NCBI RefSeq assembly: GCF_004216775.1
Contig: NZ_SGXF01000001.1
Location: 546,828 to 610,827, forward strand
DNA: 64,000 bases
Direction of reading: 5' to 3'
From: Cuneatibacter caecimuris
Lineage (GTDB): Bacteria > Bacillota > Clostridia > Lachnospirales > Lachnospiraceae
Shown: one piece after another, positions 34,536-41,886 of the stretch
Layout of the letters: each line of letters opens with the position of its first letter
How positions within the stretch are numbered: position 1 is the first letter of the stretch
Made by a program: the position numbers and the translations under genes
Notes under the pieces: model-generated
Told to the model about the DNA's origin: nothing
Seen by the model: only the letters and a program-made list of their open reading frames with translations
Database searches by the model: none

Positions 34536-35474
34536 TCAGGACAGCTTCTCGAGAAGCGCCCTGGCTGACGCGGCAATCCCCGCAGCATCCAGCCCATAAT
34601 ACTCATATAGTTCCGTGGAGGTGCCGGATACCAGCGGTTCATCCGGCAGACCGATAATCTTTATGGGCGCCGGATGATTTTCTGCCGCCACATGAGAAAC
34701 TGCCTCTCCCAGGCCTCCGTGGGGGCTGGATTCCTCGACAGTAAGGATAGCCTTGCATTCCTTACAGGCTCTGACCACCGCTTCCTCATCCAGGGGTTTG
34801 ATCGTATGCATATCCAGAACACGGACATGGATCCCTGCCTTCTTCAGGCTTTCCGCAGCATGCACAGCCTGAACCACTGTTTCTCCGCAGGCAATAATGG
34901 CCAGATCATCTCCCTCTGTCAGCTGATTCGCCTTTCCGATCTCAAAGGGCACAAATTCATCTGTATATACATTCTCCACAGCGCCGCGGCCCATGCGGAC
35001 ATATACGGGGCCGTCGAATTCTGCCAGAGCTTTTGTCATCTCCCTGGTCTGGTATTCATCCGCGGGAAGAATGACTGTCATGCCGGGAATCGCCCGCATT
35101 ACCGCTACATCCTGCAATGAATGATGGGACATTCCCAGAGCGCCATAGCTGATTCCGCCGCTGATGCCGATCACTTTCACATTTGTATGGCTGTAAGCCA
35201 CATCCACCTTCACCTGCTCCAGGCTTCTGGTGGACAGGAAACAGGCAGGGGCGCAGACAAATGCCTTTTTACCGCAGGACGCCATGCCTGCGGCAATGCC
35301 CACTTCATCCTGTTCCGCGATGCCGCATTCCACAAACTGTTCCGGCAGCGCCTCTGCAAATTCCCCCAACGTTACCGACCCTCTGGAATCCGAGGCCAGC
35401 GCAACAATAGAAGGATCCTTCCTGGCCAGCTCCAGCAGGGTTTCTGTAAAACTCTTTCTGCAAGGTATTTTTTT
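34536..35474 (-). CDS. Transketolase family protein, C-terminal subunit
   Basis: The 312-residue protein has the pyrimidine-binding and C-terminal transketolase domains: FTETLLELARKDPSIVALAS, FVECGIAEQDEVGIAAGMAS, then a C domain with VLDMHTIKPLDEEAVVRA and EESSPHGGLGEAV. The second glutamate of the thiamine-activating pair is in GIAEQDE. It must pair with the N-terminal subunit encoded four bases upstream to form one active transketolase. Split pairs of this type often act on special sugars rather than in the central pentose phosphate pathway. Confidence 0.92.
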   Translation of the reverse strand, partial: KKIPCRKSFTETLLELARKDPSIVALASDSRGSVTLGEFAEALPEQFVECGIAEQDEVGIAAGMASCGKKAFVCAPACFLSTRSLEQVKVDVAYSHTNVKVIGISGGISYGALGMSHHSLQDVAVMRAIPGMTVILPADEYQTREMTKALAEFDGPVYVRMGRGAVENVYTDEFVPFEIGKANQLTEGDDLAIIACGETVVQAVHAAESLKKAGIHVRVLDMHTIKPLDEEAVVRACKECKAILTVEESSPHGGLGEAVSHVAAENHPAPIKIIGLPDEPLVSGTSTELYEYYGLDAAGIAASARALLEKLS

Positions 35475-35478
35475 CATC

Positions 35479-36309
35479 TCAGTCCAACTCCTTTTCACAA
35501 GCATCTAATTCAGCCAGCGCCTGTGCCAGCTGTTCCGGGGTGGGCACGCCGTGGTGCCACTTTGCCACATTTTCCATGAAGGAAACGCCTTTTCCTTTCA
35601 CGGTATGCGCAATAATCATCTGCGGCTTGCCAGTCCCGGCAGGCAGTTCATCCAGAGTTTTCACAATCTGTTCCATATCATTGCCGTCTATTTCAACAAC
35701 TTCCCAGCCGAAGGCCCGCCACTTGGCGGCAAAGTCCCCCAGCGCCATCACATCCTCCGTATCTCCGCTGATCTGCAGATGGTTCCTGTCTACAATGCCC
35801 ACCAGATGATCCAGCTGGTAGTTGGCCGCAGCCATGGCCCCTTCCCATACAGAGCCTTCCGCCTGTTCTCCGTCTCCCATCAGCACATAGACATGGTAAT
35901 CTTTCTGGTCACGTTTTCCGGCCAGCGCCATTCCCACTGCTATGGGCAGCCCATGGCCCAGTGCGCCGGTATTCATCTCCACGCCGGGCACCTTGGTGCT
36001 GGGATGTCCGATCAGCCTTGATTGAAAATGGCTGAAGGTTTTCAGCTCTTCTTTCGGAAAATATCCCATATCTGCCAGAATGTTATAATATCCTTCCACG
36101 CTGTGCCCCTTGCTCAAAATAAAACGGTCCCTGTCTTCCCATTTGGGATTGGCAGGATCATGTTTCATTTTATAGTAAAAAAGAGCAGTCAGAATATCCG
36201 CCGAAGATAAAGCTCCTCCGGTATGCCCCGTTTGTCCGTCACAGATCATCTGCAGCAGGCCTTTCCGTATTTCTATGGCCTTTTTTCGAAGGTCAGTAAT
36301 GCTGGTCAT
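35479..36309 (-). CDS. Transketolase family protein, N-terminal (thiamine diphosphate-binding) subunit
   Basis: The 276-residue subunit binds thiamine diphosphate and Mg: MICDGQTGHTGGALSSADIL, RDRFILSKGHSVEGYYNILA, and the TPP motif GDGEQAEGSVWEGAMAAANY ending with Asn in VDRNHLQISG. It is the first gene of an operon (N subunit, C subunit, FGGY kinase, LacI regulator) and follows GGAGG. The promoter upstream carries an operator-like palindrome at the start site. Confidence 0.92.
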   Translation of the reverse strand: MTSITDLRKKAIEIRKGLLQMICDGQTGHTGGALSSADILTALFYYKMKHDPANPKWEDRDRFILSKGHSVEGYYNILADMGYFPKEELKTFSHFQSRLIGHPSTKVPGVEMNTGALGHGLPIAVGMALAGKRDQKDYHVYVLMGDGEQAEGSVWEGAMAAANYQLDHLVGIVDRNHLQISGDTEDVMALGDFAAKWRAFGWEVVEIDGNDMEQIVKTLDELPAGTGKPQMIIAHTVKGKGVSFMENVAKWHHGVPTPEQLAQALAELDACEKELD

Positions 36310-36330
36310 ATATTTGCCTCCTTTAAGTGC

Positions 36331-36375
36331 TAAATTATTTAATTAAAATTTATCACATTCCATTCAAAAAGTCAA
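36331..36375 (-). promoter_or_regulatory. Promoter of the transketolase-kinase operon with overlapping palindrome
   Basis: On the minus strand TTGACT (36370-36375), a 17-base spacer and TAAATT (36347-36352). Directly downstream, over the expected start site, lies the palindrome AATTATTTAATT (36334-36345), first of three related copies in this divergent region. Confidence 0.7.
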
Positions 36376-36427
36376 TGAAATCTAAAGATAAATGCAGGAT
36401 AATACGGTTTTTGCAGATTTAATATGC

Positions 36428-36442
36428 CTAAATTATTTAAAA
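36428..36442. promoter_or_regulatory. Middle operator-like copy
   Basis: CTAAATTATTTAA (36428-36440) is identical over 13 bases to the copy at 36330-36342 and lies between the two divergent promoters. Confidence 0.5.
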
Positions 36443-36459
36443 AAATATATGTCCCGCTA

Positions 36460-36502
36460 TTGCAAAAGAAGAAAAATTTAACTATAATAGAATTACTTAA
36501 TT
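36460..36502 (+). promoter_or_regulatory. Promoter of the isomerase-like gene with overlapping palindrome
   Basis: TTGCAA (36460-36465), a 17-base spacer and TATAAT (36483-36488), followed two bases later by GAATTACTTAATTC (36490-36503), a perfect palindrome of the same family as the sites at the opposite promoter. Confidence 0.75.
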
Positions 36503-36520
36503 CAGGAGGAGGAATGTATC

Positions 36521-37930
36521 ATGGAATATCATGTACGTTTGGGCGTCGCATGTACAAGGCGCTTTATTTTTTCGAAAGAAGACGCAGTCAAATATAAGAA
36601 TATGACGCTGCAGAAATTGACCGAGCTGGGGATTGATTTTGTGGATATCGAGGATATCAATGAAGAGGGGCTGCTGTTCGATGAATCCCATATCAAACCT
36701 GTTGTAGAGAAATTCCGCCGTGCAGGAGTGGACGCGCTGTTTTTCCCTCACACTAATTTTGGAACAGAGGATTTGGTCTGTAAGGTTGCAAAGGAAATGA
36801 ACCTGCCAGTCTGCATCTGGGGGCCCAGGGACGAAGCCCCCATTCCTACCGGGGAACGGCTGAGGGACAGCCAGTGCGGCCTGTTCGCAACCGGCAAAGT
36901 TCTGCGCCGGTTCCGTATCCCTTTTACCTATATTCAGAACTGCCGTCTGGAAGATGAAGCTTTTAAGAGAGGAATCCACAATTTTATCGCCGCGTCTAAT
37001 GTGGTAAAAGAATTCCGCAGCCTGCGCATCCTCCAGATTTCCACGCGCCCCGCAGGTTTCTGGACAATGATGTGCAACGAAGGCGAACTGCTGGAGAAAT
37101 TCGGCATTCAAATCCATCCCATCAGCCTGGAGGAGCTCAAAACAGAAATGGAATCCTGCGCAGACTCTGAAGAAGCTGCCGCAGCGCAACAGACGATGAC
37201 AGAGAATATGAACGTCTGTGTAAAAGAAGATGCTGTGAAAAAACTGGCCGCTATGAAAGCCGCCATGACCCGCCTTGTAAAGCGCTACGGCTGTAAAGCA
37301 ATCGCGATCCAGTGCTGGAACGCCATGCAGGATGCGCTGGGATGCTTCCCCTGCGTTGCTAATTCCCTGATGACAGAAGAGGGAATCCCGGTAGTATGTG
37401 AAACTGACATTCACGGCGCTGTAACAGCCGTCATGGTTCAGTCTGCCGGAATGGGCAAAGCTCCCACTTTTTTTGCGGACTGGACTGTCCGCCATCCTGA
37501 AAACGACAACGGTGAGCTCCTTCAGCACTGCGGACCCTGGCCGTTTTCTCTGGCAAAAGAAAAGCCTACCCTTGAAGCGCCCTTTGCTTTTAATTATTCC
37601 CATCCCGGGTCTGTCAGCGCTGAACTGAAAGGCGGTGAAATGTCCCTGCTGCGTTTTGATGGCGATAATGGTCAATACTCCATGTTGATGGGCAGCGCCA
37701 GAGGAATCGAAGGCCCCAGAACCAAAGGTACTTATGCCTGGGTTGAGGTGAAAAACCTGGTGAAGCTGGAAGAAAAAATTGTGACCGGCCCATATGTGCA
37801 TCACTGCGTAGGGATTCATGGCGACGTGATTCCTGCCGTTTATGAGGCGCTGAAATATATTCCCGGCATTAAACCTGATCTCTATGATGATAACGAGGAA
37901 GAAATTAGGGCTTTTCTCCGGGGAGAATAA
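36521..37930 (+). CDS. L-fucose/L-arabinose isomerase family protein
   Basis: The 469-residue protein has the FucI/AraA fold pattern, with late metal-binding residues expected in the segments CWNAMQDALGCFPC, VVCETDIHGAVTAVM and HHCVGIHGD. These enzymes interconvert aldoses and ketoses with Mn. It is shorter than classical FucI (about 590), as are the uncharacterised members of this family in Firmicutes. It is transcribed divergently from the transketolase-kinase operon and shares its operator-like sites, so it probably makes the ketose that the kinase phosphorylates. The start follows a strong AGGAGGAGG. A long antisense frame exists but has no ribosome site. Confidence 0.85.
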   Translation: MEYHVRLGVACTRRFIFSKEDAVKYKNMTLQKLTELGIDFVDIEDINEEGLLFDESHIKPVVEKFRRAGVDALFFPHTNFGTEDLVCKVAKEMNLPVCIWGPRDEAPIPTGERLRDSQCGLFATGKVLRRFRIPFTYIQNCRLEDEAFKRGIHNFIAASNVVKEFRSLRILQISTRPAGFWTMMCNEGELLEKFGIQIHPISLEELKTEMESCADSEEAAAAQQTMTENMNVCVKEDAVKKLAAMKAAMTRLVKRYGCKAIAIQCWNAMQDALGCFPCVANSLMTEEGIPVVCETDIHGAVTAVMVQSAGMGKAPTFFADWTVRHPENDNGELLQHCGPWPFSLAKEKPTLEAPFAFNYSHPGSVSAELKGGEMSLLRFDGDNGQYSMLMGSARGIEGPRTKGTYAWVEVKNLVKLEEKIVTGPYVHHCVGIHGDVIPAVYEALKYIPGIKPDLYDDNEEEIRAFLRGE

Positions 37931-37946
37931 TACATAATCGAACAGG

Positions 37947-37987
37947 AAAACCCTGCCAATGCTATTAGCATTTAAGGCAGGGTTTTT
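37947..37987 (+). terminator. Terminator of the isomerase-like gene
   Basis: AAAACCCTGCC pairs with GGCAGGGTTTTT around an 18-nt loop, followed by ATT. Confidence 0.85.
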
Positions 37988-38027
37988 ATTGTGCCGCACT
38001 TTTCAGACACGGCTGTGTTCTATCCTA

Positions 38028-39365
38028 TTATGCGAGGACTGCCTGATAAGCTTCTGCCATTCCCTTTTCCTGAATCAGATTGTAGAAGCCTTCCACCATG
38101 GGAATCATCTCTGTCAGGTCCGCATGCCAGTAATCCTCTCTCTTCAGAATTTCCTCTACAGATGCGTTTTTCATAAATTCCATGATCTCCGCACCATCGT
38201 TTGCCTTATCCGTTCTGTAGAACGCGATCAAAGCCGCCATGGAAAATGTCAAAGCCTTCGGGTATGTTCCGTTTTGCTCCTTATATTCCAGGATTGTCGG
38301 CAGCACGCGAACCTGGAACTTGCTCACAGAATTGAGCGCGATAGACAGCAGCAGATGCTTGATAAACGGATTGGAAAAACGGTCCAATACAGCCTTTGCA
38401 AAATTTTTGTCTGTTTCTGTATTGCCCAGGGTGGGAACGATTTCTTCAAACAGGCATTTTTTCAAAAATGCGCTGACCGTTTCATTCTTCAGGCACTCTC
38501 CCACGGTTTCCAGGCCGTAAAGATATGCGCCCAGCACCATGGAAGTATGCCCTCCATTGAGAATGCGGACCTTTCTCTTCTTATAAGGCTTTGCGTCGTC
38601 AGTCCAGACAATGTTATAACCTGCCTTATTGAAGGGCAGCTCATCTTCGTGATGGCCTTCTATCACCCACAGATGGAAAATTTCTGCTGTATCAATCAGG
38701 TTGTCCGTATATCCAATCTGTTCTGTCAGCGCTTCCACCTCGTCTCTGGGATAGCCGGTCACAATGCGGTCCACCAGAGTATTGCAGAAATCATTTTCTT
38801 TCTCAATCCAATTTTTAAAATCCTGGCCCAGCTCCCACAGGTCCGCGTATTTCAGCACGCATGCCTTCAGGTTGTCCGCGTTATTGTCGATCAATTCGCA
38901 GGGCAGCAGGATGAATCCTTTCAGTCCGGTCTGAAATCTTTTATACAAAAACTGCGTCAGCTTTGCAGGATAGGATTTCGCCGGCGCGTCTGACAACTTC
39001 TCTGTCCCCAGATATTCAATTCCGGCCTCCGTAGTATTTGACACAATCACCCGCAGGTCAGGATTTTCTGCCAATGCCATGTAATCCTCAAAATTGGTGT
39101 AGGGATTGATCCCTCTGGAAATCGAAGTAATATGAGTATGCTCATTCACAACCTCCCCGTCCTGGATTCCCCGCAGGAACAGGTTGTATTCGCCCTTCTG
39201 CTGATTCAGCAGATCCACCATGCCTTTTTCAATGGGCTGGATCACTACGATCTTCCCGTCATACAATCCCTTTTCTCTCAGCTTATGAAAAAAATAATCC
39301 ACAAAGCCCCGCAGAAATCCGCCTTCGCCAAACTGCATCACTGTTTCTTTTACCTGTGCACTCAT
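38028..39365 (-). CDS. uxaB: Tagaturonate reductase (altronate oxidoreductase)
   Basis: The 445-residue member of the polyol-specific long-chain dehydrogenases begins VMQFGEGGFLRGFVDYFFHK, as UxaB-type enzymes do. It has the family catalytic pattern K-x4-N-x2-H in KVRILNGGHTSMV. It reduces D-tagaturonate to D-altronate in galacturonate (pectin) breakdown. The other genes of that route (uxaA, uxaC, kdgK) are not in the window. A consensus promoter with a perfect cre-like palindrome just downstream implies carbon catabolite or LacI-type control. Confidence 0.88.
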   Translation of the reverse strand: MSAQVKETVMQFGEGGFLRGFVDYFFHKLREKGLYDGKIVVIQPIEKGMVDLLNQQKGEYNLFLRGIQDGEVVNEHTHITSISRGINPYTNFEDYMALAENPDLRVIVSNTTEAGIEYLGTEKLSDAPAKSYPAKLTQFLYKRFQTGLKGFILLPCELIDNNADNLKACVLKYADLWELGQDFKNWIEKENDFCNTLVDRIVTGYPRDEVEALTEQIGYTDNLIDTAEIFHLWVIEGHHEDELPFNKAGYNIVWTDDAKPYKKRKVRILNGGHTSMVLGAYLYGLETVGECLKNETVSAFLKKCLFEEIVPTLGNTETDKNFAKAVLDRFSNPFIKHLLLSIALNSVSKFQVRVLPTILEYKEQNGTYPKALTFSMAALIAFYRTDKANDGAEIMEFMKNASVEEILKREDYWHADLTEMIPMVEGFYNLIQEKGMAEAYQAVLA

Positions 39366-39425
39366 TTTTACGTTCCTCCATCCGGATGATATTAGGCGCT
39401 TTCCGGCCTCCTGCTGCCAGGCCGT

Positions 39426-39443
39426 AATGTAAGCGCTTACATT
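39426..39443 (-). promoter_or_regulatory. Perfect cre-like palindrome at the uxaB promoter
   Basis: AATGTAAGCGCTTACATT is an 18-bp perfect palindrome. Its core TGTAAGCGCTTACA fits the CcpA cre consensus at every fixed position, and it lies about 10-25 bases after the -10. A dedicated LacI-family operator would look the same. Confidence 0.75.
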
Positions 39444-39451
39444 CTAATCCC

Positions 39452-39480
39452 AGCATACTACAGTTTTTGTAAAAATGCAA
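39452..39480 (-). promoter_or_regulatory. Promoter of uxaB
   Basis: On the minus strand TTGCAT (39475-39480), a 17-base spacer and TATGCT (39452-39457). Confidence 0.65.
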
Positions 39481-39487
39481 GCGGATT

Positions 39488-40960
39488 TTATTGTAGATAG
39501 CCAAACTCCTTCAGTGTGGCTCTGGCAAACGCCACATCGTCAAAAGGAACATTTTTTCCGGAAATAGCCTGATGCTTGTCATGTCCCAGGCCGGTAACCG
39601 CAATCATATCCCCGTCCTGCGCCCGTTCTATGGCATAGCGGATCGCCGCCGCCCTGTCTTCAATTACCATGTAAGAGCCTTTCGTCCTGCCCAGCCCTTC
39701 CCTGATATCTCTGACAATGCTCTCAAATGTTTCGAAACGGTTATGTTCTGTGGTCACAATGCTGAAATCTGCCAGGTTCCCGCAGACTTCTCCCATATCA
39801 AAGCGGCGGTCTCTGGACCTGTTCCCTCCGCAGCCAAAAATCACAATCACCCTTTTAGGATGATACTCCCGCAGCGCTTCGATCAAATGCTGCATGCTGT
39901 ACCCGCTGTGGGCCGAATCCACACAGACAGATAATTTATCAGATACATAGACCATTTCCAGGCGCGCAGGAATATAGAGCCTGCACAGCGCCTCCTGCAT
40001 CTTCTCCTGAGAAATCCCAAATGCGCGGCCGATGCAGACTGCAGCCAGAGCATTATAGCCGTTGAAAAGTCCAGGCATATTCACCAGATATTCCCCGCTG
40101 TCCTGTCCTGATGTCACCAGCCGCAGGCCGGGGAGACCGTGGACCTGAGCCTTTTCCAGTATTTCCGCCCTGTAATCAGCCTCTGGAGAACACCCATAAG
40201 TAAACGCGCGGCAGGATCTTCCTTCCACGATTTTCTCCCAGTTTTCATCATCCCTGTTCACAAACGCCACTTTGCTGTGATCGAACAGCATGCTCTTGCA
40301 TTCCATATATTCTGCAAAATCTTTATGTTCCGTAGGGCTCACATGATCTCCCGGAGATATATTGGTAAAAATACTATAATCAAACTCCAGGCCATCCACC
40401 CGGTGCATTTTCTCAGCCTGTGACGAAACTTCCAATACTACCGCCTGGCAGCCGGCATCTGCCATCCCCCGCAAATGCCTCTGTATTTCATAGGAATCCG
40501 GAGTTGTATTTCCATTTTCAATATGCTTTCCGTCATAATCTGTCCCATTAGTTCCGATGGAACCCACCTTCAGCCCTCCTGCCTTCAGAACAGAAACAAT
40601 CATCTGAGCAGTGGTTGTCTTTCCTTTTGTGCCCGTGATTCCCACCAGCTTCATTCCACGGGCAGGATATCCGTAAAATGCCGCATAAATCCTGGCCATA
40701 GCAGCGCGGCAGGATTCCACCAGCACCACCGCCGTTCCAGACGGCGCCTCCACCGGACGCTCCGCCACAAAAGCCGCGGCCCCCCTGGCCGCAATCTCCA
40801 TAGTCAGCTCATGGGTATCGAACCTGCTCCCTGCAATGCAGATGAACAAGTTTCCTGGCTCCACTTTTCTGTTATCCTGACTAATTCCATGAATCTCTGT
40901 ATCTATATCTCCCTGCAGGCAGGTATATCCCACCGCCTCCAGTAAATCCCTTAATCTCAT
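39488..40960 (-). CDS. MurE-like Mur ligase (UDP-MurNAc-tripeptide synthetase family paralog)
   Basis: The 490-residue protein has the three Mur ligase domains: N-terminal (GISQDNRKVEPGNLFICI), central ATPase with GITGTKGKTTT (about 108-118), the lysine expected to be carbamylated in EYMECKSMLF, and a C-terminal domain with VIFGCGGNRSRDRRF. MurE adds the third amino acid to UDP-MurNAc-Ala-Glu. Where MurE enzymes have a DNPR-type motif for diaminopimelate, this protein has TEHNRFE, and GDHVSPTEHKDF replaces the usual DHLDFHGT segment. It may therefore use another substrate or be a paralog of the true murE. The start was taken at the ATG nine bases after GGAGG. Confidence 0.8.
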   Translation of the reverse strand: MRLRDLLEAVGYTCLQGDIDTEIHGISQDNRKVEPGNLFICIAGSRFDTHELTMEIAARGAAAFVAERPVEAPSGTAVVLVESCRAAMARIYAAFYGYPARGMKLVGITGTKGKTTTAQMIVSVLKAGGLKVGSIGTNGTDYDGKHIENGNTTPDSYEIQRHLRGMADAGCQAVVLEVSSQAEKMHRVDGLEFDYSIFTNISPGDHVSPTEHKDFAEYMECKSMLFDHSKVAFVNRDDENWEKIVEGRSCRAFTYGCSPEADYRAEILEKAQVHGLPGLRLVTSGQDSGEYLVNMPGLFNGYNALAAVCIGRAFGISQEKMQEALCRLYIPARLEMVYVSDKLSVCVDSAHSGYSMQHLIEALREYHPKRVIVIFGCGGNRSRDRRFDMGEVCGNLADFSIVTTEHNRFETFESIVRDIREGLGRTKGSYMVIEDRAAAIRYAIERAQDGDMIAVTGLGHDKHQAISGKNVPFDDVAFARATLKEFGYLQ

Positions 40961-41127
40961 CCCACTGATCCTCCGCTGTTTATCCCTCGTTAGCGTCGCC
41001 TCTGCACTGCAGATATTAGGCACTTCGTGCTCCCATGCGCACTCCGCTCCGCTTCGGCGCGTATAATGTCTTACGACATTATACTCTATCCCCAAAGATT
41101 CATCAACTAATATCTCTTCTGAAACCA

Positions 41128-41155
41128 TTGACTTTTTAAAAATCAGTGCTATAAT
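41128..41155 (+). promoter_or_regulatory. Promoter of tRNA-Ala
   Basis: TTGACT (41128-41133), a 16-base spacer and TATAAT (41150-41155), ten bases before the tRNA 5' end. Confidence 0.75.
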
Positions 41156-41165
41156 ATAAATGTTC

Positions 41166-41238
41166 GGGCTCGTAGCTTAGCTGGGAAAGCGCTGCGTTCG
41201 CAACGCAGAGACCGAGGGTTCGAATCCCTTCGGGTCCA
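41166..41238 (+). tRNA. tRNA-Ala (anticodon CGC)
   Basis: The acceptor stem GGGCTCG pairs with CGGGTCC, with a G3:U70 pair, the alanine identity element. The anticodon stem CTGCG/CGCAG encloses TTCGCAA, giving anticodon CGC, which reads GCG. T-arm GAGGGTTCGAATCCCTT is intact. CCA is not encoded. Confidence 0.95.
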
Positions 41239-41272
41239 TCCAAATGAAATATCATATACACAATAAAGAAGC

Positions 41273-41320
41273 AGCCGGTACTTTAACGATAAAAAGTCGT
41301 GAAGCGCCGGCTCTTTTTCT
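41273..41320 (+). terminator. Terminator after tRNA-Ala
   Basis: AGCCGG...CTT pairs with AAG..CCGGCT and is followed by CTTTTTCTT. Confidence 0.75.
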
Positions 41321-41333
41321 TCACAACATTTTG

Positions 41334-41886
41334 CCACGCTAAGAAACCCTGGCAGAGAGACGGAAGACAAAACGCAGGAGGCTATTTGCCGCAAGGCATC
41401 GAGCCTCCGGAGTTTTCTCTTCCGGCTCTCCGCGGCTCCCTTCCCGCCCGCAGAATTCCCCCATAGCATCCAGCAAGCGTCAGGAAAACCCCGCCAGAGA
41501 GACGGAAGACAAAACGCAGGAGGCTATTTGCCGTAAGGCATCGAGCCTCCGGAGTTTTCTCTTCCGGCTCTCCGCGACTCCCTTCCCGCCCGCAGAATTC
41601 CCCCCATAGCATCCAGCAAGCGCTAAGAAACCCCGCCAGAGAACCGGAAGACAAAACGCAGGAGCCTATTTGCCGCAAGGCATCGAGCCTCCGGAGTTTT
41701 CTCTTCCGGCTCTCCGCGACTCCCTTCCCGCCCGCAGAATTCCCCCCATAGCATCCAGCAAGCGTTAAGAAACCCCGCCAGAGAGACGGAAGACAAAACG
41801 CAGGAGGCTATTTGCCGTAAGGCATCGAGCCTCCGGAGTTTTCTCTTCCGGCTCTCCGCGGCTCCCTTCCCACCCGCAGAATTCCC
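41334..41886. repeat. Tandem array of 142-bp repeats, each with a hairpin and GNRA loop
   Basis: Four near-identical units begin (at the anchor CGGAAGACAAAACGC) at 41361, 41503, 41645 and 41787, exactly 142 bp apart; the last is cut off at the ldh stop codon. Each unit has a long imperfect hairpin: GACGGAAGACAAAACGCAGG and GGCT on the left arm, AGCCTCC and GAGTTTTCTCTTCCGGC on the right. At the tip TGCC-GCAA-GGCA (units 1, 3) or TGCC-GTAA-GGCA (units 2, 4) forms a GNRA tetraloop. Unit differences are mostly single bases. A related element occurs once more, inverted, at 23039-23107. The array lies between convergent tRNA-Ala and ldh and may act as a stack of bidirectional terminators. No credible gene lies in it. 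Confidence 0.9.

Noticed and set aside
36497-37999. A 500-codon open frame on the minus strand opposite the isomerase-like gene
   Set aside because: The plus-strand gene has a consensus promoter, strong ribosome site, family similarity and terminator. The antisense frame has low-complexity, frame-shadow composition and no ribosome site.
41149-41678. Minus-strand frames rich in Arg, Gly and Ser within the 142-bp repeats
   Set aside because: They are translations of the repeat itself, overlap tRNA-Ala and have no ribosome site.
41334-41886. Could the tandem array be a CRISPR array?
   Set aside because: The 142-bp units are conserved over their whole length, with no unique spacers and no cas genes nearby.
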